A DNA stretch of 64,000 nucleotides from G963701675 sp963701675 (GCA_963701675.1 OY969623.1:1550001-1614000); one strand, 5' to 3'. Numbered from the stretch's first letter, positions 26,014 through 34,578 are shown. A program made the numbers and translations. The notes: generated by a model not told the origin, from the sequence alone.

Positions 26014-26973
26014 TCAATCCGGAATACCGAGGAGTTTATCGTGGAAATTGGAGATGTCGTCGTATCCGCCCGACCCCGCCGGGTACATCGCCTGCTTCGG
26101 GTTCCACACGGGGAGGCCACTTGGCGGAATCGTGCCGGACCCGAATATCCCATCCGACCCCGCTGAGACAATCTGATACGTGTCCGGTTTCAGATAACGT
26201 GCCGACGAGCCAAGTGTGAATGCATAAGGCCAAACTATGGGAGCGTTGGGATTCAATGGGTCTTTCAGTTTCACGCAGTCGCTATTTCCCAGAACGGCGA
26301 AATATCTGTTGTAGCGGTTGTCTTTCTTGTAAGAACTGAAGTACGCATATGGCATCTTGTTGTAAGCATCTCGGTAAGAGTAATAACCATTCGCCGTACC
26401 CTCCCCCACGTCGGGATCAAGCAACCGACTGGTGTTGAACTCAAAGAATGTGAATCGCTCACCCCCTTGAGTCGTGGGATTTCGCGGATTATTAGAGAAA
26501 CCGAGAACTCCGGGAGTAGGCACCGCAGTCGGTATGCCTCCGAGGAAGTAAACAAGGCATTCATGGCCTTGAAGTTCAACAGGTCCTGCATTAACAAGGC
26601 TCCATCTGATCGGTCCGGCAGCGCCACTCCAGTCCAGTCGAGGCCAGACGCGCATCAGGTATTCGTAGGAATCCTGGAAGACACCAGGCTTGAGGGGGCC
26701 ACCCGGTGTAACGAAGTAATCGTTCTTGTTGCTGCTGAGAAATAGCCGACTGGGCGGTGGGTCGGTGAGGTTGAACTTCGTCATGAATGCCGTGATTCCC
26801 TGCGACAATTGACTAATGTCGCTGCGAACGTTGACTTCCTCCCCCTTGCCGGCCACCTTGAACACCGCCGCCATCAGCAGGCTTACCAGCACGCCGATGA
26901 TGGCAATGACCGTCAACAGTTCGACTAGCGTAAACGCCGAACGCGCTCGAATCCGGCTGTCGCGGAATTGCAT
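26014..26973 (-). CDS. Prepilin-like protein, GspG-related
   Basis: Prepilin-like protein of 319 residues. ATG 26973 follows a GGGAG ribosome site; an in-frame start at 27036 lies inside the heptad repeat array and is rejected. The leader MQFRDSRIRARS is followed by AFTLVELLTVIAIIGVLVSLLMAAV, the classic type IV pilin helix, then GKGEEVNVRSDISQLSQGITAF, a typical major-pseudopilin second helix. It is the first prepilin after gspF, the usual place for gspG, though it is twice as long as typical GspG. Confidence 0.87.
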   Translation of the reverse strand: MQFRDSRIRARSAFTLVELLTVIAIIGVLVSLLMAAVFKVAGKGEEVNVRSDISQLSQGITAFMTKFNLTDPPPSRLFLSSNKNDYFVTPGGPLKPGVFQDSYEYLMRVWPRLDWSGAAGPIRWSLVNAGPVELQGHECLVYFLGGIPTAVPTPGVLGFSNNPRNPTTQGGERFTFFEFNTSRLLDPDVGEGTANGYYSYRDAYNKMPYAYFSSYKKDNRYNRYFAVLGNSDCVKLKDPLNPNAPIVWPYAFTLGSSARYLKPDTYQIVSAGSDGIFGSGTIPPSGLPVWNPKQAMYPAGSGGYDDISNFHDKLLGIPD

Positions 26974-26989
26974 AGTAGTACTCCCAGTG

Positions 26990-27045
26990 CAGTACACAGT
27001 ACTCCGTACTGACAACTGACAACTGACAACTGACAACTGACAACT
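26990..27045. repeat. Eight-unit heptad array ending in five GACAACT copies
   Basis: Counting in sevens from 26990 gives CAGTACA, CAGTACT, CCGTACT and then five exact GACAACT units. All are in the same phase, so the first three look like diverged members. The array runs into the gspF stop codon (27044-27046) and ends just before the ribosome site of the GspG-like gene. Unlike the other heptad sites I see no inverted partner. Confidence 0.85.
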
Positions 27046-28288
27046 ACTTACTCAAGCCCTCAAGCAACTTAATCAGCGGCAAGAACAGCGAAATAACAAT
27101 GAAGCCGATGATGAAGCCCAGGATGACGATCATCAAAGGCTCCAGGACGCTGATCAAGCTCTCAACCAAGACATCGACTTCCTCGTCGTAAACGTCGGCG
27201 ATCTTATAGAGCATCGTATCGAGGTCGCCGGTTTCCTCGCCGACTTCGATCATGTTGACGACCATGTCGTCGACGATGCGGGCGGCCTTGAGCGGCGCGG
27301 CAATCGTATCGCCTTCGCGGATCGATTCGTAGACCCTTTGGTACGCCCGCTCAAACACCATGTTAGTACAAGTTTCCCTCACAATGTGCAGCGCTTCCAA
27401 AATTGGCACGCCGGATGCCACGAGGGTGCCGAGCGTGCGGGTCGTGCGGGCTACCGTGGTTTTCTCTATCAGCCCTCCCATAATGGGGATGCGCAATTTC
27501 AGCCAGTCTAAGGCGTAGGCCCCCTTTTGGTGCAGGCGTATCAGCTTCAACAGGAGCCAAATCGCCACGGGAACGACCGGCAACAAATACCAGTATTGCA
27601 CGAACCATGCCGAAGTCTTCATGAGGTACTTGGTCATCCACGGCAAATTCAAGGAGAATTCCTTGAAGATTGCCTCGAACTTCGGGATGATCCAGATCAT
27701 GATGAACGTCAAAATGCCGAAAGCCACGAGGATGACCACGACGGGATAAACCATCGCGCCCTGGACCCGGCGTTTGAGGCTTTGGGCCTTTTCCTTGAAG
27801 TCGGCCAGACGTTGCAGGATGACTTCGAGGGCGCCGCCGGCCTCACCCGCCTTTACCATGTTGACATAAAGCCGATCGAAGCACTTCGGGTGTTTCCCGA
27901 ATGCCTCGCTCAGGGTACTACCGGATTCGACATCATCCACGACGTCCATGAGCGAGTTCTTGAGGACGCCGGGCTTCATCTGGCGTTCGAGGATCTTCAG
28001 ACTGCGGAGCACCGGCAAACCGGCGTCTTGGAGCGTGGAGAATTGGCGCGTGAACGTGCACAGCTGCTTCGACGAGACGCCGCCGATGGTGAACGACTTC
28101 CGGCGTTTGCCCTTGCCCTTGCCCTTGCCTTTGCCTTTCTTTTTCTGCTGGGCCACTTCGGTGATCTTGGTCACGAAGTAGCCCATCTGCTTGATCTTCT
28201 GTTGAGCTTCGTCCTCGCTCGGGGCGTCAACCGAGTCCTTCACCTCGTCGCCCTGCGTATCCATCGCTTCGAATTTGTAGGTTGGCAT
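27044..28288 (-). CDS. gspF: Type II secretion/type IV pilus inner-membrane platform protein
   Basis: GspF/PilC platform protein of 414 residues that couples the assembly ATPase to pilin polymerisation. It has two copies of the GspF domain, each followed by a hydrophobic helix: the first with FTRQFSTLQDAGLPVLRSLKIL and GGALEVILQRLADF, the second with TRTLGTLVASGVPILEALHIV, EVGEETGDLDTMLYKIADVYDEEVD and a C-terminal membrane segment. Between residues 45 and 65 lies a Lys/Gly-rich linker (KKKGKGKGKGKGKRRK). ATG 28288 is right at the edge of the repeat element that separates it from gspE. Confidence 0.95.
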   Translation of the reverse strand: MPTYKFEAMDTQGDEVKDSVDAPSEDEAQQKIKQMGYFVTKITEVAQQKKKGKGKGKGKGKRRKSFTIGGVSSKQLCTFTRQFSTLQDAGLPVLRSLKILERQMKPGVLKNSLMDVVDDVESGSTLSEAFGKHPKCFDRLYVNMVKAGEAGGALEVILQRLADFKEKAQSLKRRVQGAMVYPVVVILVAFGILTFIMIWIIPKFEAIFKEFSLNLPWMTKYLMKTSAWFVQYWYLLPVVPVAIWLLLKLIRLHQKGAYALDWLKLRIPIMGGLIEKTTVARTTRTLGTLVASGVPILEALHIVRETCTNMVFERAYQRVYESIREGDTIAAPLKAARIVDDMVVNMIEVGEETGDLDTMLYKIADVYDEEVDVLVESLISVLEPLMIVILGFIIGFIVISLFLPLIKLLEGLSK

Positions 28289-28298
28289 GTTTTTCTCG

Positions 28299-28742
28299 CA
28301 GAATTCAGAATTCAGAATTCAGAATTCAGATCTCAAACCGGCGTCTCTCGAATGCAGCGAATGTACGCTTCTAGCATCCGGCTTACTTCTTCCAGAAGCT
28401 CCTTTTGTTTTTCGTTGTCAACGTATCCAAGGTCTTGGGCAAGAATTAAGTAATACCGACATTCCTCAAGCGACCCTTGGCCGATGTTGTAGAATCGCAG
28501 TTTATCGGCACCACCTCTCTTGCGAAATCCTTCAGCAATGTTCGCAGCGATCGAAACCGCCGCCCTTCGAAACTGAACCGATAGTCCATAGCGCTCGTGC
28601 TTCGGAAACGTCTCCGTGTAGCGATACACTCCCAAAACAAACTGATGAGCCTTCTTCCAAACCTCCACATCTCGAAACGTCTGAGCTCCCATCCTGTCTT
28701 CCTGTTTGATTCTGAATTCTGAATTCTGAATTCTGAATTCTC
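28299..28742. mobile_element. Heptad-repeat-bounded element carrying an S23-like gene
   Basis: Four AGAATTC copies (28300-28327) and four GAATTCT copies (28714-28741) form inverted arms of 28 or more bases around a single gene that fills the interior. The whole unit fits between the gspE stop (28751) and the gspF start (28288), so it adds about 450 bases to an operon junction without breaking a gene. Resemblance to 23S rRNA intervening sequences, which also have pairing ends and sometimes an S23 gene, suggests a free-standing relative. Mobility is inferred, not shown. Confidence 0.6.
28333..28692 (-). CDS. Four-helix-bundle protein (S23/IVS family)
   Basis: 119-residue member of the family first seen in 23S rRNA intervening sequences. 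Family marks are FRDVEVWKKAHQFVLGVYRYTETFPKHERYGLSVQFRRAAVSIAANIAEGF: the WKKA helix, the FPxxERYGLxxQxRRAAVSIxxNIAEG core, then a YNIAxGSLxECxYxLxLAxxLGY-like stretch (YNIGQGSLEECRYYLILA). AGGAAG precedes the start at 28692. The stop is one base past the left repeat array. It is transcribed in the direction of the operon. The biochemical function of the family is unknown; nucleic-acid binding has been proposed. Confidence 0.9.
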   Translation of the reverse strand: MGAQTFRDVEVWKKAHQFVLGVYRYTETFPKHERYGLSVQFRRAAVSIAANIAEGFRKRGGADKLRFYNIGQGSLEECRYYLILAQDLGYVDNEKQKELLEEVSRMLEAYIRCIRETPV

Positions 28743-28750
28743 AACCTTCC

Positions 28751-30658
28751 TCATCCCTCCTCATCAAGCACGGTCTCGCGCACGACCTCATCGATGCTGG
28801 TTCTGCCCGCGAAGATGGCGTCGAGGCCGGATTCGCGGAGGGTGGTCATGCCTTGGTCCCGGCAGTACGTGTAGAGCTGGTCGGTGGAGGCGCCGCTGGA
28901 GATCATGTCGCGCAGTTGATCGTTCATGATGACAAGCTCAAAGATCCCGGTGCGGCCCTTGTGGCCGGTGTTGTTGCAGCGGCCACAGCCTCGGCCGAAG
29001 TAGAACTTCTTTCCCTTCACGTCGGCGGGGCGAAGGTTGAGCTCCATGAGCGCTTCCGCGCTCGGCTCGAATTCGGTTCGGCAATCCTCGCAAATCTTCC
29101 GCACCAGCCGTTGAGCCAGGATGCCCTCGACGGTGGCGGTGATCAAATACGGCTCGACGCCCATGTCGCGCAAGCGCGTGATGCTGGTCGGCGCATCGTT
29201 GGTGTGCAGCGTGCTGAACACGATATGGCCAGTGAGCGAAGCTTGCACAGCGATCTGGGCCGTTTCCAGGTCGCGAATCTCCCCGATAAGGATTTTATCC
29301 GGGTCTTGCCGCAAAATCGAGCGGAGACAACTGGCGAAGGTCACGCCGATCTCGGAGTTCACCTGCACCTGAACGATGCCGTCGATTTCGTATTCGACCG
29401 GATCTTCCGTGGTGATGATCTTGTCGGTGATCTCGTTCAGCTCGCTAAGGGCCGAGTACAGCGTCGTGGTCTTGCCGGAGCCCGTTGGCCCGGTGACGAG
29501 GACGATGCCGTTAGGTTTCCGGATGAGCTCACGGAACGGATTCAGCACGACCGCCGGCATGCCGATGCGGTCGAGATCGAGATGGACGACCGTGCGGTCC
29601 AGAACGCGGATGACGACGCTTTCCCCGAACATCGTGGGAAGGACACTTACGCGCAGGTCGACCGGATTGCCGCCGACGTTCAGTTCAATGCGGCCGTCCT
29701 GGGGCAGACGTCGCTCGGCAATGTCCAGGTTGGCCATTACTTTGATGCGGCTGGCGATCGCCATGGCCAGGTGTCGCGGCGGCGGCACCAACTCCATGAG
29801 TATGCCGTCGCAACGATAACGCATCTTGTATTCTTCTTCGAACGGTTCGAAGTGAATGTCGCTGGCACGATCGCGGATGGCCATGAGCATGACCATGTTG
29901 AGCAGCTTGCGAACCGGGGCCGCTTCCTGGATTTCCATCAGGCTTTCCAGGTCGATGCTCGTTTCCCGGCGAGAGAGTTTGCTTCCGAGTTCGCTGTCTT
30001 GTTCCAGCTGTTGAATGAGGTCCAGGATGCTTTCTTCCTTGCCGGCGTAAGCCTTGGCGCTGGCCTCTTCGATGTCCTTGGCCGGGGCGGCAACCGCCAC
30101 GACTTCCTTCACTCCGAGGAAGTTGCGAAGGTCATCCATCGCGGTTCGGGCGGATGGGTCACCTGTGGCGACGGTCAAGACGCCGTCCTTAACGGAAAGC
30201 GGCAGTACCTTGTAGACACTGGCCATCGTTTCCGGAACGAGAAGCAGCGCGTCCGGAGTCGGCTTGGTTTCTTCCAGGCTGACGACCTTCATCCCTTGCT
30301 GCTCGGCCAAGGCCTGCAAGAGTTGTTCGTCGTTGATGAGTCCACGGGAAATCGCCACCTGGCCGGTAGGTTGTCCGCTGTTCTTGGCCTCGTCGAGCAT
30401 CTCCCAGAGCTGATCGTCGTCGATGAAGCCAAGGTCGATGAGGATTTGGCCGATCTTGCGATGCCCGCCCGAATCGGGCTCCGGCGGCGCCTTTTTTCCG
30501 GGCGGCGGCGGTTTCTTTCCCGGCGGAAGCTTGGCGGTCGGCTTAGCGCCTGGCGGCGGCGCTTTGCCGACAGGCGGTTTCACACCCGGTTTGCCCGGCG
30601 GCGTCTTGCCGGCGACCGGCGTTGGCTTTTTGGGTTGACCCGGATTGGGAGTAGACAT
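28751..30658 (-). CDS. gspE: GspE/PilB-type assembly ATPase with Pro/Lys-rich N-terminus
   Basis: Second GspE-family ATPase of the operon, 635 residues. Residues 1-65 are a low-complexity, basic, Pro/Gly/Lys-rich tail (GKTPPGKPG, GKKPPPPGKK). Next is an MshEN-type N-terminal domain (IGQILIDLGFIDDDQLWEML). The ATPase core has Walker A GPTGSGKTTT, Asp box RQDPDKILIGEIRDLETA, and His box GHIVFSTLHTNDA. The zinc tetracysteine site is CEDC...CGRC. Function is to power pseudopilus or pilus extension together with gspF just downstream. Confidence 0.93.
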   Translation of the reverse strand: MSTPNPGQPKKPTPVAGKTPPGKPGVKPPVGKAPPPGAKPTAKLPPGKKPPPPGKKAPPEPDSGGHRKIGQILIDLGFIDDDQLWEMLDEAKNSGQPTGQVAISRGLINDEQLLQALAEQQGMKVVSLEETKPTPDALLLVPETMASVYKVLPLSVKDGVLTVATGDPSARTAMDDLRNFLGVKEVVAVAAPAKDIEEASAKAYAGKEESILDLIQQLEQDSELGSKLSRRETSIDLESLMEIQEAAPVRKLLNMVMLMAIRDRASDIHFEPFEEEYKMRYRCDGILMELVPPPRHLAMAIASRIKVMANLDIAERRLPQDGRIELNVGGNPVDLRVSVLPTMFGESVVIRVLDRTVVHLDLDRIGMPAVVLNPFRELIRKPNGIVLVTGPTGSGKTTTLYSALSELNEITDKIITTEDPVEYEIDGIVQVQVNSEIGVTFASCLRSILRQDPDKILIGEIRDLETAQIAVQASLTGHIVFSTLHTNDAPTSITRLRDMGVEPYLITATVEGILAQRLVRKICEDCRTEFEPSAEALMELNLRPADVKGKKFYFGRGCGRCNNTGHKGRTGIFELVIMNDQLRDMISSGASTDQLYTYCRDQGMTTLRESGLDAIFAGRTSIDEVVRETVLDEEG

Positions 30659-30699
30659 GTGCTTCCTCGAAGCCCACCGATTGCAATCGCTGGCCTTTG

Positions 30700-31905
30700 C
30701 TAGCGGCGTTTTTTACTTCGCGGCCGTTCTTCTTCTTCCTCTTCCTCGTCTTCTTCCTCGTACTCATCCTCGCCCGCGCCCTCGCCTTCGTCCTCGTCTT
30801 CGACTTCGTCTTCCTCGCCTTCGAGCAGGCCTTTCTCGGAGAGCTGGATCTTGGCGGCGAGTTCCTGTGGCTTGGAACTCTTCAAGAGCACTTCTTCCTT
30901 GTCGACAATGCCGTCCTTCCACAGGCGGTACAAGCTTTCGTCCAGAAGGAACATGCCCTCCTTGCGGCCGGTCTGAATCGTGGAATCGATACGGTAGACT
31001 TTGTTTTCGCGAATGAGGTTTTGGATGGCGGGTGTCACCACCATCATCTCGTAGGCGGCCACCAGGCCCTCCGGCTTTCGGGGCAACAACGCCTGCGACA
31101 AGACTCCCATGAGGGCGACTGACAATTGCGTACGAATCTGGTCCTGCTGATCTTGCGGGAACACGTCGATGACGCGGTTGATCGTGCTGGCCGCTCCGGA
31201 GGTGTGCAGCGTGGCGAAGACGATGTGGCCAGTTTCCGCCGCTTCGATGGCCGCGTGGATCGTGGCCAGGTCACGCATTTCACCGACGAGAATAATGTCA
31301 GGGTCCATACGCAAGGCTCGGCGGATGGCCTCGGGAAAGTCAGGCACGTCGACCCCGATTTCGCGCTGGTTCACCGTGCATTTCTTGTGCGTGTGATAAT
31401 ACTCGATGGGGTCTTCCATCGTGACCATGTGCCGATCGTAGTTCTCATTGAGAAAATTGCACATGCTGGCGAGGCTCGTCGTCTTGCCGGATCCCGTGGG
31501 GCCTGTGACGAGGAGCAAACCGCGTGGCCGAACGATGAGGCGGCGAATCGCCTCGGGCATGCCAATCTGTTCGAACGTCAAGAATTCGTTAGGAATGCGG
31601 CGGAGCACCATGCCGATGGTGCCTTTCTGTTTGAAAATGGCGCAGCGGAAACGGCAATTGCTGTACGCGATAGCGAAGTCGGCGCCGCCCTTTTCCTGAA
31701 GCTCTTGCTGACAACGGTCTGGCGTGATGCTCTTCATGAGTGCCGTGGTATCGTCGCTGTCGAGGACTTTCGTGTCGAGGCGGCGCATGCGGCCGTGGTG
31801 TCGCAACACCGGCGGTTGCCCGACGGAAATGTGCAAGTCGCTCGCCTTGAGCTGAATGACCGTCGTGAGTAACTTGTCGATAAGTGGTGATGAACTGGTA
31901 CTCAC
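30700..31905 (-). CDS. pilT: Type IV pilus retraction ATPase PilT
   Basis: PilT-family ATPase of 401 residues. It starts with the PilT N-terminal pattern KASDLHISVGQPPVLR. Walker A is GPTGSGKTTSLAS, the Asp box is MDPDIILVGEMRDLATI, and the His box GHIVFATLHTSGAASTINRVIDVFP is the PilT version. AIQNLIRENKVYRIDSTIQTG is the C-terminal PilT helix region. Unusual is a ~45-residue acidic tail after residue 355, with runs of Glu and Asp, ending in a basic RPRSKKRR. Presence of PilT argues that the operon makes a retractable pilus rather than only a secretion pseudopilus. Confidence 0.95.
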   Translation of the reverse strand: MSTSSSPLIDKLLTTVIQLKASDLHISVGQPPVLRHHGRMRRLDTKVLDSDDTTALMKSITPDRCQQELQEKGGADFAIAYSNCRFRCAIFKQKGTIGMVLRRIPNEFLTFEQIGMPEAIRRLIVRPRGLLLVTGPTGSGKTTSLASMCNFLNENYDRHMVTMEDPIEYYHTHKKCTVNQREIGVDVPDFPEAIRRALRMDPDIILVGEMRDLATIHAAIEAAETGHIVFATLHTSGAASTINRVIDVFPQDQQDQIRTQLSVALMGVLSQALLPRKPEGLVAAYEMMVVTPAIQNLIRENKVYRIDSTIQTGRKEGMFLLDESLYRLWKDGIVDKEEVLLKSSKPQELAAKIQLSEKGLLEGEEDEVEDEDEGEGAGEDEYEEEDEEEEEEERPRSKKRR

Positions 31906-31951
31906 ATGTCCTCCAAGTGACTCGTCGATTAGCGCTAAGCCGCGAGCGGTG

Positions 31952-33667
31952 TTACGCCACGTCGGCCTCGTGATGGCAAATGCTCAGTACTTCTTCCAGT
32001 GTCGTTACTCCCCGACACGCCTTGTCGACACCGTCTTCCAACAGGGTTCGCATGCCCAGCAGCCGCGCCTGGCGGCGGATTTCCTGCGTCGGGGCCCGAT
32101 TGAACGTCATTTCGCGAAGGGCCGGGTTCATCCGAAGCATCTCGAAGATTCCCAGCCGGCCTCGGTATCCGGAGTGGTAACAGTGGTTGCATCCGCGGCC
32201 ACGGAAGAACTTGGCTGTGCTCGCTTGCTCCTGCGTTATCCCCGCCGCCAGGAGCTCATTCTTGTCGGGCTGATCCGGTTCCTTGCACTTCGGGCAGATG
32301 ACGCGGACGAGCCGCTGGGCCATGATGGCGATGACGCTCGACGCTATCAAGAACGGCGCGACCCCGATATCCATCAGCCGCGTAACCGCACTCGGCGCAT
32401 CGTTGGTATGAAGCGTGCTGAACACGAGGTGGCCCGTGAGCGACGCCTGAACGGCTATGTCCGCGGTTTCCTGATCGCGAATCTCACCCACCAAAATAAT
32501 GTTAGGGGCCTGCCGTAGCATGGCGCGGATGATCCGGGCGAAATCGAGCCCGATGTTATGTTTAACCTCGACCTGGTTCACTCCCGGAAGGTAGTACTCG
32601 ACGGGATCCTCAGCCGTAATGATCTTGCGGTCCGGCCGATTCAGTTCGTTCAACGCGCCATAAAGCGTCGTCGTCTTGCCCGAGCCGGTCGGGCCTGTGA
32701 CGAGGAAGATGCCGTTCGGCCGTTTGATGATGCTCTGAAAACGTTTGTAATCATGGTCGCCGAAACCGAGGTCGCGGATGCCGACTTGAATATTTCCGCG
32801 GTCCAGGATGCGCATGACGGCGGACTGGCCATGCACCGTTGGCAAGATGCTGACGCGAAGGTCGAAGTGCTTGCCTCCACTCGTGAGTTTGATTCGGCCG
32901 TCCTGTGGCCGACGCTTCTCCGCGATGTCAATCGTCGACATGATCTTGACGCGTGAGATGAGCGGGGCCAACAATCGCCGCGGCGGACTATCGCGTTCGA
33001 CGAGCACGCCATCGATCCGATACCGCACCCGAACACGATCGGCGAACGGTTCGACGTGGATATCGCTGGCCCTTAGGCTGATCGCCTCTTGGATCATCAG
33101 GTTAACGAGCTTGACCACCGGCGCGTCGCTTTCGTCCGCCGCCGCACTGGCCGCCGCCGAAGAGGCGGCCTCGTTGAAATCGATGGCCGTGTCCGTGAAC
33201 TCTTGCAACATCGAGTCCACGGATTCCGTTTCCGATTGCCCATAGTGCCGGTTAATCGCCTCGATAATCTGTTCGCGCGGCGCCAGCACCGGCTGTATGT
33301 CTTTGTTCAGAATGAACTGGAGTTTCTGGACCGTATCAAAATCACTCGGGTCGCTCATGATGATCTTGAGCGCACCGTTGTCTTGCGACATCGGCAAGAC
33401 GTAGTTTTCCCGTGCGACGGATTCCGGGACGAGTTCGATCACGGCTTGAGGAATGGTGACTTCGGTGAGGTCGATGAACTGGAGCCCGTGGAACTCCGCG
33501 ATCGCGCTCATGACTTCCTGGGCCGTCGCGTAACCGAGCTTCACGAGGGCGTCTTGGATCTTCGTTCCCGTCTGCTTGGCCATGCCGCGGGCTTCGGCGA
33601 GTTGATCCTGACTCAGTGACTGTCGGCGAAGCAAAACGTCGGTAAAGTCGGCCTGCGACTTGGCCAT
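31952..33667 (-). CDS. pilB: PilB/GspE-type assembly ATPase
   Basis: First gene of the pilus/secretion operon, 571 residues from ATG 33667, which has a GGAGAAGG ribosome site; an upstream in-frame start at 33751 lacks one. Domains: MshEN-type N-terminal domain (DALVKLGYATAQEVMSAIAEFHGL), linker rich in Ala, and the ATPase core with Walker A GPTGSGKTTT, Asp box RQAPNIILVGEIRDQETA, His box GHLVFSTLHTNDA and zinc cysteines CPKC...CNHC. Two such ATPases in one operon (the other at 28751) suggest two assembly tasks or a hetero-oligomer. Confidence 0.94.
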   Translation of the reverse strand: MAKSQADFTDVLLRRQSLSQDQLAEARGMAKQTGTKIQDALVKLGYATAQEVMSAIAEFHGLQFIDLTEVTIPQAVIELVPESVARENYVLPMSQDNGALKIIMSDPSDFDTVQKLQFILNKDIQPVLAPREQIIEAINRHYGQSETESVDSMLQEFTDTAIDFNEAASSAAASAAADESDAPVVKLVNLMIQEAISLRASDIHVEPFADRVRVRYRIDGVLVERDSPPRRLLAPLISRVKIMSTIDIAEKRRPQDGRIKLTSGGKHFDLRVSILPTVHGQSAVMRILDRGNIQVGIRDLGFGDHDYKRFQSIIKRPNGIFLVTGPTGSGKTTTLYGALNELNRPDRKIITAEDPVEYYLPGVNQVEVKHNIGLDFARIIRAMLRQAPNIILVGEIRDQETADIAVQASLTGHLVFSTLHTNDAPSAVTRLMDIGVAPFLIASSVIAIMAQRLVRVICPKCKEPDQPDKNELLAAGITQEQASTAKFFRGRGCNHCYHSGYRGRLGIFEMLRMNPALREMTFNRAPTQEIRRQARLLGMRTLLEDGVDKACRGVTTLEEVLSICHHEADVA

Positions 33668-34074
33668 GGAAAACCTTCTCCGAGCTAGCAGTGACCGAGA
33701 ACTGGGGTGGAACCCCCTTGCGGTCCCCCGGGTGGGGAAACACCGTTCCACGTCTGCGAAATGAGTTGGAGTGGCACGCTCGACGGAATCCCCACCGCCT
33801 TAGTTATCCGTTCAGCGTACGGGAATCATTCCGGCCTTGCAAGGAAAAATTGCACCGCCGCGGGGTTCTAGGGAAACTAAACCGGCCGCCGATAATCAAA
33901 ACCCCCGCGACCTTGTCGTTACGATCCGCGCGCTCATTTCCATCGGCATTTCCCGCCGGATTGTCAGAGCCGCGACCGTAAGGGAGCGGTCGGCGTTTCG
34001 GCTCCCTTACGGTCGCGGCTCTGACAACGCGGTGACTTGGCGAAGTAGTCGCGAATCGTATCAATATCGACGAC
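33668..34074. other. Divergent intergenic region with a large palindrome
   Basis: 407 bases between the pilus operon (minus) and the PH-domain gene (plus). The operon promoter should be here, but I cannot assign -35/-10 boxes with confidence. The right part holds the 27-bp inverted repeat described separately. The stretch 33680-33950 shows no gene, RNA structure or repeat that I can support. Confidence 0.5.
33961..34027. repeat. Perfect 27-bp inverted repeat (REP/BIME-like)
   Basis: Left arm 33961-33987 and right arm 34001-34027 are exact complements (27 of 27) around a 13-base loop. Each arm contains AGAGCCGCGACCGTAAGGG. The left arm plus loop also folds locally through CGACCG and CGGTCG. 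It ends 47 bases before the PH-domain gene. It differs in sequence from the REP units at 12.6 and 22.9 kb but has the same plan of two inverted units with a 13-base spacer. Confidence 0.85.
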
Positions 34075-34578
34075 ATGCAAAAGCTCAGTCAGCAATTCGT
34101 CGCCGGCCTGGTGCCGCCCCTCAGCGGCGAAGCAATCATTCGGGATCGTTGGCCATCCGTCGCCGCACGCCCGGCCGTTGCAGGTTTGGGACGTGTCCTG
34201 ACGCGCACCATCATCTTAGCGCCCGTGGCATGGCTGTTGATGGCGCCATTCTTTTTCCTGCGTGTGGTTCCATTCTTGGCCAGGCGCTACACGCTCACCA
34301 ATCGCCGCTTGATGATCCGTCGCTGGCCGCGATTCTCGGTCGTGCAAGAAGTTCCTCTCGCCGAAATCGATGGTGTCCGCGTGCAAACCGACTCCAACAG
34401 CGAGTTCTTCCGAGCGGGGAATCTCGAAATCCTTTCGAATGGCAGGATCATCATGACCCTGCCCGGAATGCCGGAGCCAGAATCTTTCCGGCACAGCATC
34501 ATTCAGGCGTACACCGCATGGGTTCCAGGCAAGACCGCCCACCCGTTTGTGCCCGCGAAGGCGCCGGCCACGGCGTGA
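34075..34578 (+). CDS. Membrane protein with bacterial PH domain
   Basis: 167-residue protein. A hydrophobic segment (IILAPVAWLLMAPFFFLRVVPFL, about residues 46-68) is followed directly by a bacterial PH-like domain (RRYTLTNRRLMIRRW, then VPLAEIDGVRVQ and GNLEILSNGRIIMTLPGMPEPESFRHSI). YTLTNRRL is the usual beginning of bPH2 domains of the YdbT group. ATG 34075 is taken as the start. No partner gene is evident; the FHA-phosphatase gene follows 70 bases downstream and could be cotranscribed. Confidence 0.82.
   Translation: MQKLSQQFVAGLVPPLSGEAIIRDRWPSVAARPAVAGLGRVLTRTIILAPVAWLLMAPFFFLRVVPFLARRYTLTNRRLMIRRWPRFSVVQEVPLAEIDGVRVQTDSNSEFFRAGNLEILSNGRIIMTLPGMPEPESFRHSIIQAYTAWVPGKTAHPFVPAKAPATA

Noticed and set aside
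28333..28692. S23-like gene as the Avd accessory protein of a diversity-generating retroelement
   Set aside because: No reverse transcriptase or template/variable repeat pair in the window; the sequence matches the IVS/S23 branch.
28853..30703. 616-codon plus-strand open frame opposite gspE
   Set aside because: Low-complexity His/Asp/Val-rich translation typical of the antisense of a GC-rich gene; gspE is complete on the other strand.
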